Shown here one piece after another: positions 24,580-34,321 of a DNA stretch of 64,000 nucleotides. The notes below the pieces were generated by a model, which ran no database searches, had not been told where the DNA came from, and was given only the letters and a program-made list of their open reading frames with translations. The position numbers and the translations under genes were made by a program. How positions within the stretch are numbered: the stretch's first letter is position 1; each line of letters starts with the position of its first letter. Source of the stretch: an uncultured Bacteroidales bacterium (GTDB taxonomy: Bacteria > Bacteroidota > Bacteroidia > Bacteroidales > UBA932); the NCBI GenBank assembly GCA_934725015.1, contig CAKVAS010000001.1, positions 62,001 through 126,000 on the forward strand. Reading direction: 5' to 3'.

Positions 24580-27498
24580 TTAACGCTTGCTAAGTTGATA
24601 TTCGGACGGGGTGAGGCCGTAGCGGGCCTTGAAGCACTTGGAGAAATAGGACGGGGTGGTGAAGCCTACCTTGTACATGATTTCGGTGACGCTGAGCCGG
24701 CCCTGTTCGAGGAGCGAGGCCGCCTGCGAGAGGCGGATGTCGCGGATGAACTCAACGGTGCCGAGTCCGGTGAGCTGCTTTATCTTGCGATAGACCTGCT
24801 TGGCCGGCCAGCGGGACTCCTCGCAGAGAGCCGCTGCGGAAAACTCCGGGTCTCCGATGTGGCGGTTCACGATGTCGGAAATCTCCTTCATGAACTTCGC
24901 GTCCGGGGAAGAGGCGGAGGAAGCCCCGTCAGGAGAAGCGGAGGAAAATCCCTCCGGAGAAGCGGCGGAGTGTCCGAAGGCTGTCCCTGACGAAGACTCG
25001 TCCGAAGGGCGCTGGCCGAAGATTGCGTTCAGGGTCTCACGGAACTCCTGCGTGCGGCTTATCGTCGAGTTGACTATGGACTGCGCCTTCTCCCTTTCCG
25101 CGCGCTCAATCTGGAGCTGGCGGCGCACCTTCATGAAATAGGTGACGAAAGCAGCCGTGCCGGCGAGCAGAACGATGTAGGCCAGCCATGCCCAGACAGT
25201 CGCGTACCATGGATACAGAACATTGATTTTCAGAACCTTGGTCCTGGAGTCGGGGCTGCCTTCGGGATTAAGGTGGCAGACCTCGAAGGAATAGTCCCCG
25301 GGAGGGACATTGAGAAACACGGCGCGGCTGTCTGCGGAGCCTGTCTGCCACTCGTCGTGAAAGCCCCTGAGCCGCCATGAGAAACGGCCGGCCGGTGCCG
25401 GATATTTCATTGAGGAGAAGTCGAGCGCGAACGAGTGCTGACCGCGCCCGAGAGTGATTTCCTCGGCGAGCGCGATGTCGGAGTAGAGAATGCGACGACC
25501 GGAATAGTCCGAGCCGGGAACGACGAGGACATTGTCGAGGTAGAGTGCGGTGATGACAATCCTGTCAGGATGCGACTGCATCGGGGCGACCGATTTGGGA
25601 ACGGAGTAGAAGCCGTTGACGGAGCCGGCATAGATTCGGTCAGAGTCGGCCGCAAGGCAGAAAAGCGGATTCTCGAACTTGCGGATGAGCTGCCACTGCG
25701 ACGGGGACGGCTCGCAGGAAGTGTTGTCTGAAATCTCACAGCGCCAGATTTCGTTGCCGTCGGCCAGCCAGAGGAAGCCTTCGGAAAACATGAGCGACTG
25801 CGCGGAGACGGAAGCCCCGCTGAGCGGAAGGAGCCTGCCACCGTCAAGAAAATACACTCCGGCCTCGGTTCCGACCCACAGCCTTTCCCCGTCAGAGGCG
25901 AGCGACAGGGTGCGGCGGGAGTCAGGAACCGGGATATGAGATATTCCGAACGTACGCGAGTCGATGACATCCACGCCCTTGTCGGTCACGGCGAGAACCT
26001 TGTCGCCGAAGACACGGAGACGGAGCACTATGTTTCCGGAAAGTCCATCGTCCGCGGAAATATGCCTGTCGCAGAGAACCTCGCCTCCCCGCTCGGGAAG
26101 CCTCGATTTGGAGATGACAAAAATACCTCCGTCGTATGTGCCGGTCCAAAGCCGTCCGGAAGAATCCTCCACGACAGCGTACATCCAGTCCGAAAGGAAC
26201 CGTTTTGTGGATTCCGTTATATGCCAATGAGTTACCGCCCCGTCACGGATGCGGTCGAGTCCTGCGTCTGATGCGGAGAATACGGAACGACCGTCGTCGT
26301 AGAGTGCGCGCACCTTGTTGTGGGCAAGCCTCCTGCCCTCCTCTCCCCTGTCTGACTTATAGACAGAATGCCTACCCGAGGCGGAAAAGTCCAAAATCCC
26401 GTTCATTCCCGCTGCAAAGACATGACCGTCAGCACAGAGAATGGAGGAGATGTCAAGCCCGTCCCTCAGTCCGGCGCTTTCGACGCCCACGAAGTCATAT
26501 TCGTCATTGAGACGGGTCAGCGCGGCCCCATGGTCGGTTCCGACCCACAGGTTGCCGTCGTCGTCAAGCATGGTGGCCCACACGACATTGTCGGGAAGCG
26601 AACGGGCATTGCCGACCTCATGGCGACAGACCTCAAGCATTCCCGAAGGCGAAAGTGTCAGAAGCCCGTTGTCCGTGCCGGCCGCGAGACTTCCGTCCGG
26701 AAGAAAGAGGAAGTTCTTCACCGGGCCGCCGTCCCAGAGACACTTCAGCGCCCCGCCTGCGACGTCGAAACTGTAGAGTCCCCGCTCGTTCCCTACAAAA
26801 ATCCCGCGTCCCGAGAAGGCGAAATGCTCCGGAATCTCGGCAAGGGCAAGCACGAGATTGCCCTGCACGCCTTTACCGACATCTATGCGGACCGCTGCCG
26901 AACCTCCGTCCGCATCAATCTTCCACACACATCCATAACTCCCGAAGAACAGGCTGTTCCCGACGGAGCACGAACTCGCGATGTGGGCTTCCGCCAGAAA
27001 GGGAACCGTCCGCCCGCCATGCTCGCGAAGAAACAGCCCGTCCGTCGTACCAATCCAGACTGCGTCCCCGAAGCGCAGCGCCGTCTTGACATGACGCGGG
27101 CCGACTACCGTGTCCTGCACGAAGCCGCCGGCATTATTGTAGGAGCAGAATCCCCTGTCCGTGCCTATGTGGAGCCGCCCCGAGAGCCGGTCATAGTCGA
27201 GGACATTTATATGCTCGTTGCAGATGCAGTCCGGAGTGTCCGTCTCCCGGCAGAAGCGCTGAGCGCGAATCCCGTCATGGCGGTAGAGCCCGGAGTCGGT
27301 GCCTATCCAGACGAAGCCGAGGGAGTCCTGAGCGAGGGCGTAGGCGGGAATAACGGGACTGTCGCCCACCGGCACGCGTGAAAAGCGTCCAGTCAGCGAC
27401 GGGCTGCCGCACGCCGGTTCGGCACACGGCCCGGCAAGGCAGACCGCCGTCAGAAGGGCAGGAAGAATTGTCCTCAGTATGAAAGTCCTGCGTTTCAT
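24580..27498 (-). CDS. PUL regulator: two-component-like sensor fused directly to AraC HTH, no kinase
   Basis: 972 residues from ATG 27498 (upstream ATG at 27540 overlaps the operator). A signal peptide is followed by some 14 Reg_prop beta-propeller repeats (for example DSLGFVWIGTDSGLYRHDG and DDDGNLWVGTDHGAALTRL). Next come a Y_Y_Y domain (about 690-755), one membrane helix (about 763-785, WYATVWAWLAYIVLLAGTAAFV), a short coiled coil and an AraC DNA-binding domain (about 867-972). Hybrid two-component regulators of Bacteroides PULs have HisKA, HATPase and receiver domains between the helix and the HTH. None of these is present here. It is divergent from susC, and its TATCTTTG box (27538-27545) abuts the shared operator, so autoregulation is likely. 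Confidence 0.9.
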   Translation of the reverse strand: MKRRTFILRTILPALLTAVCLAGPCAEPACGSPSLTGRFSRVPVGDSPVIPAYALAQDSLGFVWIGTDSGLYRHDGIRAQRFCRETDTPDCICNEHINVLDYDRLSGRLHIGTDRGFCSYNNAGGFVQDTVVGPRHVKTALRFGDAVWIGTTDGLFLREHGGRTVPFLAEAHIASSCSVGNSLFFGSYGCVWKIDADGGSAAVRIDVGKGVQGNLVLALAEIPEHFAFSGRGIFVGNERGLYSFDVAGGALKCLWDGGPVKNFLFLPDGSLAAGTDNGLLTLSPSGMLEVCRHEVGNARSLPDNVVWATMLDDDGNLWVGTDHGAALTRLNDEYDFVGVESAGLRDGLDISSILCADGHVFAAGMNGILDFSASGRHSVYKSDRGEEGRRLAHNKVRALYDDGRSVFSASDAGLDRIRDGAVTHWHITESTKRFLSDWMYAVVEDSSGRLWTGTYDGGIFVISKSRLPERGGEVLCDRHISADDGLSGNIVLRLRVFGDKVLAVTDKGVDVIDSRTFGISHIPVPDSRRTLSLASDGERLWVGTEAGVYFLDGGRLLPLSGASVSAQSLMFSEGFLWLADGNEIWRCEISDNTSCEPSPSQWQLIRKFENPLFCLAADSDRIYAGSVNGFYSVPKSVAPMQSHPDRIVITALYLDNVLVVPGSDYSGRRILYSDIALAEEITLGRGQHSFALDFSSMKYPAPAGRFSWRLRGFHDEWQTGSADSRAVFLNVPPGDYSFEVCHLNPEGSPDSRTKVLKINVLYPWYATVWAWLAYIVLLAGTAAFVTYFMKVRRQLQIERAEREKAQSIVNSTISRTQEFRETLNAIFGQRPSDESSSGTAFGHSAASPEGFSSASPDGASSASSPDAKFMKEISDIVNRHIGDPEFSAAALCEESRWPAKQVYRKIKQLTGLGTVEFIRDIRLSQAASLLEQGRLSVTEIMYKVGFTTPSYFSKCFKARYGLTPSEYQLSKR

Positions 27499-27544
27499 GT
27501 CAGATGCAATGTGGCCGGAATTATTGCCCGGACACTCCAAAGAT

Positions 27545-27586
27545 AGGCATTTTGTCCGAATTGTTGCACAACTTGTCCGTTTTGAG
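27545..27586. promoter_or_regulatory. PUL operator 1, between the regulator and susC
   Basis: Two TTGTCCG half-sites (27552-27558 and 27573-27579) are spaced 21 bases, centre to centre two helical turns. Between them is the small dyad GTTGCACAAC. A near-identical element lies at 35401-35442 in front of the GH2 gene. It touches the regulator's own -7 box on one side and is 31 bases from the susC TAATTTTG box (27611-27618) on the other. Confidence 0.75.
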
Positions 27587-27610
27587 GTAACAGGCTTGCG
27601 GGGGATTGCA

Positions 27611-27618
27611 TAATTTTG
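27611..27618 (+). promoter_or_regulatory. -7 box of the susC operon (TAATTTTG)
   Basis: TAATTTTG fits TAnnTTTG. No TTG is found 19 bases upstream, as expected if the operator-bound activator replaces the -33 element. The leader to the susC ATG would be about 145 bases and carries the dispersed repeat, locus B. Confidence 0.6.
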
Positions 27619-27670
27619 CAGGTGTGAAACCGCATAAATCAGGTGGCATTAAAGCGAGTGGAGCCGGAAC

Positions 27671-27750
27671 AAAGATTTCTCGCTTCGCTCGAAATGACAG
27701 AATATATGCTCGAAATGACAGAATATATGCTCGAAATGACAGAATATTTA
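27671..27750 (+). repeat. Dispersed repeat, locus B, in the susC leader
   Basis: AAGATTTCTCGCTTCGCTCGAAATGACA is the core. The end is expanded as 21-base units (TCGAAATGACAGAATATATGC) starting at 27689, 27710 and 27731. It lies in the untranslated leader of the galactan PUL transcript. Confidence 0.85.
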
Positions 27751-27770
27751 TAACACTAAACACAGGAAAT

Positions 27771-30737
27771 ATGAAAAAAGTCTTTTGCAGGGCCGTCATC
27801 TTTCTCGCGACGGCAACCGGACTGCTTCTCCACGGTTCGGGATTGAGTGCGCAGGAGAATCCTACAGGCAAGGCCGTCAGCGGAACGGTGCTCGACGATT
27901 CGGGCAACCCGGCAATAGGAGTGACGGCGCTCATCAAGGGCACAACCACAGGAACATCGACCGACATCGACGGGCACTGGAGGCTTGTTGCGCCCGACGA
28001 CGCGACAATCGTGTTCTCGTGCATGGGGTTCGTCACCGAAGAAATCCCCGTCAATGGGCGCAGCGTCATTGACGTTCAGCTGAAGGCCGACACCGAGGTG
28101 CTCGCGGACGCGGTCGTGATCGGCTACGGAACCACCTCGAAGAAGGATCTCACCGGTTCGGTGGCTACCATGAAGGCCGAGGACTTCAACGCCGGCCTCA
28201 TCTCGACCCCGGAGCAGCTTATCAACGGAAAGGTCTCCGGTGTGCAGATTATGTCGTCGTCAGGCTCGCCTACCGCAGGAAGCACCATCCGAATCCGCGG
28301 CGGCGCATCCCTCAACGCCTCCAACGACCCTCTCATCGTCCTTGACGGCGTTCCGCTTGAAATAGGCGGCATAGCCGGAAACGACGGAAACTTCATGTCT
28401 CTTATCAACCCGTCGGACATCGAGTCCATGACTGTGCTCAAGGACGCGTCCTCCACGGCGATTTACGGTTCGAGGGCATCGAACGGAGTCATAATCATAA
28501 CCACGAAAAAGGGCGCGAGCGAGAAGATTCGCGTGAACCTCACCTCCACCCAGTCGGTGCAGTGGAAGAGCAGGCTCGCCGATATGCTTTCCTACGACGA
28601 GTTCGTGAACGTGGCGCAGAGCCTCGGCCCGGACTACAGCCAGTATCTCGGGACAGAGCACACGGACTGGAACGCGCAGGTCTTCCAGCCGGCGTTCGGA
28701 ACCGACAACAACCTGAGCGTCAGCGGACAGGCGGCCAAGTGGCTTCCTTTCAGGGCATCGGTGGGCTACTACTATCAGGACGGAATCCTCAAGACCGACA
28801 ACGCGCAGAGGGTTTCCGGCAACATAAGCCTCACCCCTTCATTCTTCCACGACTACCTCAAGTTCAACGTCAGCGTCAAGGGAGCGTACAACCGCAACCG
28901 CTTCGCCAACGGAAGCGCCATCTGGAACGCGGCCACCTTCAACCCGACCGTCCCGGTATATTCCGGCAACGACACCCTCGGAGGCTACTATGAAATCATC
29001 GGCAGCGAGGGCAAGCCGGACAATGTGGCGGTGAAGAACCCGCTCGGGCTCCTGATGCAGACAGAATCGACCAGCAACGTGTATAGAATCGTCGGAAACA
29101 TCGACGCCGACTACAAGATGCACTTCCTCCCGGAACTGAAGCTCCACCTCACGGGAGGCTACGACTACGCTTCCGGCAAGGGGCGCTCGTTCACCCCGGA
29201 GACGGCGGCATCATCCTACGACACAAAGGGCTATCTCAACGAATACGGCCCGGCAATCAAGCATAACCGCCTCTTCACGGCCTATCTCAACTACAACAAG
29301 GAAATCGAGGCGATCAGGTCGCACGTCGATGCCACGGCCGGATATGACTACCAGTACTGGAAGGCGACCTACCCGGCAGGCGACAACTACAACGCCGCAG
29401 GAGAAAGCCTTAACCAGAAATGGAACGCCACGGACAACCGCCATGTGCTGCTGTCGTACTACGCCCGTCTGAACTGGTCGTTCGGCTCCCGCTACATTCT
29501 CACCGCGACCGTCCGCCGCGACGGCACCTCCCGCTTCTCCAAGGACACCCGCTGGGGAACCTTCCCGTCAGTAGCGCTCGCATGGAGAATCTCCGAAGAG
29601 CCTTTCCTCAGGAACGTGGAAGCCGTCAATGACCTCAAGCTCAGGGCAAGCTACGGCGTGACCGGCCAGCAGGACGGCATCGGCAACTACAACTACCTCC
29701 CGACCTACTGGGCAGGCACCGACAACAGCCAGTACATCGGCTCCGACGGCAAGTATATCAACACCTTCCTCCCGTCCGCATATGTCTCCGACCTCAAGTG
29801 GGAGACCACCAAGTCGTTCAACGTCGGCCTCGACTGGGCGTTTCTCGGCAACCGCATCTCCGGAAGCGTCGACTGGTACTCACGCAGGACAGAGGACCTC
29901 ATCGCCACCGTGCCGGCTCCGGCAGGGACCAACTTCAGCAAGATGATAACGACGAACGTCGGCAACGTGGCAAGCTCCGGAGTGGAAACATCCTTCAGCT
30001 TCGTGCCGATAAAGACCCGGGACTGGACATGGAACATCGGGTTCAACGCGACATGGCAGAAAGTGGAGGTCACCAACCTCACGCTCGTGGATAACGGCGA
30101 GGTCACCAAGACCCTCACCGGGCCGATGGTTGATAACAAGTACGTCCAGGTGATGACGGAAGGACAGGCCCCGTACTCGTTCTTTGTCTATAAGCAGCTC
30201 TACGGCGAGGACGGCCGCCCTATCGAGGGAGCATACGCCGACCTCAACGGCGACGGCGTCATCAACATCAACGACCGCTACTGCTACCACTCCCCTGCAC
30301 CGGACTGGATTCTCGGCTTCAACACCTCCGTAAGCTGGAAGAGGCTCTCAGTATCGGCGACCTTCCGCGCGAACCTCGGGAACTATGTCTATAACGCCAT
30401 GGCAGTGAACACCGGCGCGACCGAAACCATGAAGTACAGCGCCCCTCAGCTCAACAACCTCTCGTCGTCCTACCTCAAGACAGGCTTCACCACGAGACAA
30501 TTCTATTCGGACTATTACGTCGAGAACGCGTCCTTCCTCAAGATGGACAACCTCACCGTAAGCTACGACTTCGGACGTCTCGCGAACAAGGTGGGGCTCC
30601 AGCTCTCGCTGATGATGCAGAACGTGTTCACGCTCACAAAATACACGGGCGTGGATCCGGAAATATCGAACGGATTCGACAGCTCGTTCTACCCTCGTCC
30701 GCGCATCGTCTCCCTCAGCCTCGGTTTGAACTTCTAA
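27771..30737 (+). CDS. SusC-like TonB-dependent transporter (galactan PUL)
   Basis: 988 residues from ATG 27771; the longer frame to 27606 runs through repeats and is rejected. The signal peptide ends at about residue 28 (LSAQ). A carboxypeptidase-regulatory-like domain (about 35-105, VSGTVLDDSGNPAIGVTALI) is followed by the plug with VIGYGTTSKKDLTGSVATM and the 22-strand barrel ending in a C-terminal Phe (LGLNF). It imports oligosaccharides across the outer membrane together with the next gene's SusD. First gene of the SusC-SusD-SGBP-GH53 operon; synteny resembles the B. thetaiotaomicron galactan locus BT4667-BT4673. Confidence 0.95.
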   Translation: MKKVFCRAVIFLATATGLLLHGSGLSAQENPTGKAVSGTVLDDSGNPAIGVTALIKGTTTGTSTDIDGHWRLVAPDDATIVFSCMGFVTEEIPVNGRSVIDVQLKADTEVLADAVVIGYGTTSKKDLTGSVATMKAEDFNAGLISTPEQLINGKVSGVQIMSSSGSPTAGSTIRIRGGASLNASNDPLIVLDGVPLEIGGIAGNDGNFMSLINPSDIESMTVLKDASSTAIYGSRASNGVIIITTKKGASEKIRVNLTSTQSVQWKSRLADMLSYDEFVNVAQSLGPDYSQYLGTEHTDWNAQVFQPAFGTDNNLSVSGQAAKWLPFRASVGYYYQDGILKTDNAQRVSGNISLTPSFFHDYLKFNVSVKGAYNRNRFANGSAIWNAATFNPTVPVYSGNDTLGGYYEIIGSEGKPDNVAVKNPLGLLMQTESTSNVYRIVGNIDADYKMHFLPELKLHLTGGYDYASGKGRSFTPETAASSYDTKGYLNEYGPAIKHNRLFTAYLNYNKEIEAIRSHVDATAGYDYQYWKATYPAGDNYNAAGESLNQKWNATDNRHVLLSYYARLNWSFGSRYILTATVRRDGTSRFSKDTRWGTFPSVALAWRISEEPFLRNVEAVNDLKLRASYGVTGQQDGIGNYNYLPTYWAGTDNSQYIGSDGKYINTFLPSAYVSDLKWETTKSFNVGLDWAFLGNRISGSVDWYSRRTEDLIATVPAPAGTNFSKMITTNVGNVASSGVETSFSFVPIKTRDWTWNIGFNATWQKVEVTNLTLVDNGEVTKTLTGPMVDNKYVQVMTEGQAPYSFFVYKQLYGEDGRPIEGAYADLNGDGVININDRYCYHSPAPDWILGFNTSVSWKRLSVSATFRANLGNYVYNAMAVNTGATETMKYSAPQLNNLSSSYLKTGFTTRQFYSDYYVENASFLKMDNLTVSYDFGRLANKVGLQLSLMMQNVFTLTKYTGVDPEISNGFDSSFYPRPRIVSLSLGLNF

Positions 30738-30772
30738 TGAAATCCTCAAATTTCAAAATTTTCGGAAATATT

Positions 30773-32416
30773 ATGAAAAACATATACAAATACACGAAAT
30801 ATCTTGCAGCGGCGGCCTTCGGCCTCGTGTTGTCCCTGCTCTCCGGATGCGTCAAGGACCTCGACCAGTACCCGCACACCGACACGACGTCCAAGGATGT
30901 CTATACGAGCGTAGAGAACTATGAGTCAGTGCTTTCGGGGATATATACCTCAATGATAGTGAACCTCAGCTCCATCTCATCCGACGACCGCTACCAGAAC
31001 TACACCCGCTGCCTGACCATGTTTCAGGAATGCTCCACGGACACGCTCGACGACGTTTGGCTCAGCGGAGAGACCATGACCGACGTCAGCTTCCAGCAGT
31101 GGAACGCGGGAGACCCGTGGGTTTCGGCGATGTTCTACCATATATATAATATAGTGGCGCTCGCCAACGAGTTCATACGCAACGCATCCGAGGACGCGAT
31201 TTCCGGATTTTCGGACGCCGACAAGGCGAAGATACGAATCTGGAGGGACGAGGCGCGGGGGCTCAGGGCGCTCGCATATTACCACGAGCTCGACTTCTTC
31301 AACGTCGCTTCATTCGTGACGGAGAACGACGGCGTGGGTTCATATATCCCTGAAACATATTCCCGCAAACAGCTCTTCAGCTACATCGAGTCCGAACTCA
31401 AGGAACTCGGGGAATCGCTCCCGTCGAGGAATTACGGACATTTCACGAAGAGCACGGCAAACGCCCTTCTCGCGCGTCTCTACCTCAATGCGGAGGTTTA
31501 TACGGGGCAGGCGAAGTGGGACGAGTGCATCGCGGCCTGCAACAAGGTGCTTGACGACGGCTACACCGCCCTCGCGCCGAGCTACGCGAGCCTCTTCAAC
31601 GCCGACAACAGCAAGCGCACGGAGGAAATCATATTCGCCCTCGCCTGTGACGCGGAACACACCGTGGCGTGGGGCGCGGGGACATATCTCGCCTGCGCGA
31701 CGCGCTTCGACAACTACGACGACATGCTTGAGGAATTCGGCGTTTCGGCCTACTGGAACTGCCTGCGGGTGCGTCCTCAGCTGGTGGATCTGTTCTCGGA
31801 CGGGGATGCCCGCGCGATGTTCGGCAGCCGCAACAGGAAGCTCTACGCCGACGCTCCGGACGACTTCTACGAGGAGCCGGGCGACACCAAGTACAAGTAT
31901 CAGGACCGCGAGAAGGTCATCAGCAAGCACGACGACGTGACGACCGGATGGCAGATGAACAAGTGGACGAACCTCACCGACGCGGGCGAGGTGGCGTCCG
32001 ACACTAGGGTGAACGGAGCGAAGACCGACTACCCGATGTTCAGGCTCGCGGACGTGTATCTGATGATTGTGGAGGCGGCCCTGCGCGGCGGCACAGGAGC
32101 ACGGGAGTCGGCCCTGCACTATGTGAACCTCGTGCGCGGGCGTGCATTCGGAGGAACGGCCGGCGACATTGCGGCTTCCGACCTCACGGTTGACTTCATC
32201 CTTGACGAGCGCGGACGCGAGCTCTATTCCGAGGGCGTGCGCAGGACGGATCTCATCCGCTTCGGGAAATACGCCTCCGGCTACAACTGGAACTGGAAGG
32301 GCGGCGTGCTTGACGGCAAGGACGTTGATAAGAAGTACTGCGTGCTGCCGATTCCGGAGGCTGAGCTTTCGGCGAATCCGGGGTTCAAGAGTTACAATGC
32401 AGAGTTAGGATACTGA
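30773..32416 (+). CDS. SusD-like surface glycan-binding lipoprotein (galactan PUL)
   Basis: 547 residues from ATG 30773, which starts MKNIYKYTKYLAAAAFGLVLSLLSGC (Cys 26). The RagB/SusD fold shows in the N-terminal CVKDLDQYPHTDTTSKDVYTSVENY region, the TPR-like EARGLRALAYYHELDFFNVASF stretch and the C-terminal ERGRELYSEGVRRTDLIRFGKY motif. It forms the lid of the SusC transporter and binds galactan oligosaccharides by inference from the neighbouring GH53 and GH2. The start is 35 bases after susC. Confidence 0.94.
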   Translation: MKNIYKYTKYLAAAAFGLVLSLLSGCVKDLDQYPHTDTTSKDVYTSVENYESVLSGIYTSMIVNLSSISSDDRYQNYTRCLTMFQECSTDTLDDVWLSGETMTDVSFQQWNAGDPWVSAMFYHIYNIVALANEFIRNASEDAISGFSDADKAKIRIWRDEARGLRALAYYHELDFFNVASFVTENDGVGSYIPETYSRKQLFSYIESELKELGESLPSRNYGHFTKSTANALLARLYLNAEVYTGQAKWDECIAACNKVLDDGYTALAPSYASLFNADNSKRTEEIIFALACDAEHTVAWGAGTYLACATRFDNYDDMLEEFGVSAYWNCLRVRPQLVDLFSDGDARAMFGSRNRKLYADAPDDFYEEPGDTKYKYQDREKVISKHDDVTTGWQMNKWTNLTDAGEVASDTRVNGAKTDYPMFRLADVYLMIVEAALRGGTGARESALHYVNLVRGRAFGGTAGDIAASDLTVDFILDERGRELYSEGVRRTDLIRFGKYASGYNWNWKGGVLDGKDVDKKYCVLPIPEAELSANPGFKSYNAELGY

Positions 32417-32449
32417 TTGCTTATATGAACTTTGACAATTTTGAATGAT

Positions 32450-34168
32450 ATGAAAAAGACATTGATATATATGTTTGCGGGGATTATGGCCCTGGCGGCG
32501 GTTTCCTGCGAAAAGGACGGGGAGATTCTGACTGTCTCGAACCCCGAACCGGCGACCGGGCTCGGAGCCGACCCGACGGAAAGGGTGCTGACCGCGACGG
32601 AGAAGGACAACCTCGGAATGACGTTCTGGTGGAAGAACGGCGACGGCGCGAGCGTAAGCAATCCTTCGGCCGCGCTTCCTGACGGTCTGGTGTCGTCAGC
32701 GCTGCAATTTTCCGCGACCGAAGGCTTCGAAAGCGTGTATTCGCAGTCGCTTGAGACCGGCGCGTCTTCCGTGCAGTTCAGCGTGGAGGCCTTGAACAAC
32801 ATCGTGCTCAGGCTCGGCGTCACGGAAGAGACCGCGACCAAGGTCTATGTCAGGGTGGCCACGACGCTCGGCAAGACCAGCGTGTTCAGCGAATCGCTTG
32901 CCGTCACCGTCACTCCTTACATAGGCGACACCGGGACGATGAAGATGAACGACAAGGATTCCGGAACGACCTTCGCCACGATTCACAACACTACGGAGAA
33001 TCCTGACCGCTACGAGGGATTCGCGGTGACGACCGTCGGATGGCAGAACTTCTATTTCGTCGCCGCGGACGGTTCAGCATGGGGCGAGGACGAGGCCTGG
33101 ACTCCGTTCGTCGTGGAGAAGCAGGGCGACGAATGGCGCAACTGCTGGTTCGCCGGCACGACCGGATGCCACTATGTTGTCCTCGACACCAAGGCCGGAG
33201 AATGGTGGCAGGTTCATTTCCCTTCAGTTGTCATCTCGGCGGAGGGCAATGACACTAAGATGAAGTTCTCGACTTCCGCAAGGACATGGAGCGGAGTGTT
33301 CACCACGACGGCGGACAATGTCGCGGTGAAGGTCGGCGGAACGGGAGCGAAGTACGACAGGACAGTCGGGACAGAAGCATCCGCGACCCCTATTGACTGG
33401 CCGTTTACGATTGCAGCCTCCGGAAACTCATTCAGTCTCATGGAGGGCGACGGCGAAACCGGACTCACGGCAGGCACCGCAGGCACATATACCCTCAGCA
33501 TAAACATCGACACCAAGGAAATTTCCCTCACATCGGGAGGTGACACTCCCGCGCATGCGAACTATCCCGAGCAGCTCTACGCATGGTACTACAAGAAGGA
33601 GGCTTCCGACAAACTCGACATGGCGACCGTCCTCAACGCCGTCGCCGACAATGACGGGCACTATCAGGGATTCCTCTACACCTCTCCGGACTGGACCGAG
33701 GAGCAGAGCGGATTCCGCTTCCTGACCACGATGGACGACGACGCGACGGTTTATTACACCACCGGCGGGCAGTACGAGCTCTCGACCGATGCAGGAGGAT
33801 GGAATTTCTGGAGCGGCGACCCCGGGCTGAACTATGTGACCGTAGATTTGACGGCCATGACATGGGCGGAACAGAAAGTGGTGCAAATCGCCGTATGCGG
33901 CGACTTCAATGACTGGAAGACGACCGAAGACGTCATGACTTACAATGCCGGCACACGCAAGTGGGAAGCGACCTGCGAGGTCGGGAACATCCAGTGGGGC
34001 ATCAAGTTCGTGTTCGGCGACTGGACCTGGGAATATGGAGACCCGGACGGTGACGGCACTCTTGGACTGAAGGCGGATGGATTCAAGCCGGCGGAAACCG
34101 GAACATACAAGTTCGAACTTGACCTCAGCGGCTTCGACGCGCCTACATACACCATGACCAAAATGTAA
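32450..34168 (+). CDS. SusE-like / DUF5114 surface glycan-binding lipoprotein
   Basis: 572 residues from ATG 32450 (MKKTLIYMFAGIMALAAVSC, Cys 20). An N-terminal SusE-type Ig-like domain is followed by repeated beta domains carrying aromatic clusters (YEGFAVTTVGWQNFYFVAADGS, YQGFLYTSPDWTEEQSGFRF, VCGDFNDWKTTEDVMTYNAG). This resembles the DUF5114 region of galactan-binding proteins such as BT4669. Exposed Trp and Tyr residues probably bind glycan at the cell surface. Third gene of the operon, between SusD and GH53. Confidence 0.85.
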   Translation: MKKTLIYMFAGIMALAAVSCEKDGEILTVSNPEPATGLGADPTERVLTATEKDNLGMTFWWKNGDGASVSNPSAALPDGLVSSALQFSATEGFESVYSQSLETGASSVQFSVEALNNIVLRLGVTEETATKVYVRVATTLGKTSVFSESLAVTVTPYIGDTGTMKMNDKDSGTTFATIHNTTENPDRYEGFAVTTVGWQNFYFVAADGSAWGEDEAWTPFVVEKQGDEWRNCWFAGTTGCHYVVLDTKAGEWWQVHFPSVVISAEGNDTKMKFSTSARTWSGVFTTTADNVAVKVGGTGAKYDRTVGTEASATPIDWPFTIAASGNSFSLMEGDGETGLTAGTAGTYTLSINIDTKEISLTSGGDTPAHANYPEQLYAWYYKKEASDKLDMATVLNAVADNDGHYQGFLYTSPDWTEEQSGFRFLTTMDDDATVYYTTGGQYELSTDAGGWNFWSGDPGLNYVTVDLTAMTWAEQKVVQIAVCGDFNDWKTTEDVMTYNAGTRKWEATCEVGNIQWGIKFVFGDWTWEYGDPDGDGTLGLKADGFKPAETGTYKFELDLSGFDAPTYTMTKM

Positions 34169-34275
34169 AGATTTCTCCGCTCGCTTCGCTCGGTCGAAAT
34201 GACAAGGAGAGGTCCGGTCGAAATGACAGGGAGAAGCCTGATTGAAATGACAAGGAGAAAACAATCGGAATGACA
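34167..34275 (+). repeat. Dispersed repeat, locus C, within the PUL operon
   Basis: It starts at the stop codon of the preceding gene with AAGATTTCTCCGCTCGCTTCGCTCGG and continues as four diverged GAAATGACA-type units at about 34196, 34219, 34243 and 34267. It separates the surface-protein genes from the GH53 gene and could affect transcript processing. Confidence 0.8.
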
Positions 34276-34321
34276 GAAGCGGGCGGAGGTTGAATTGACT
34301 GTAGAAAAAAATCAGAACAAT

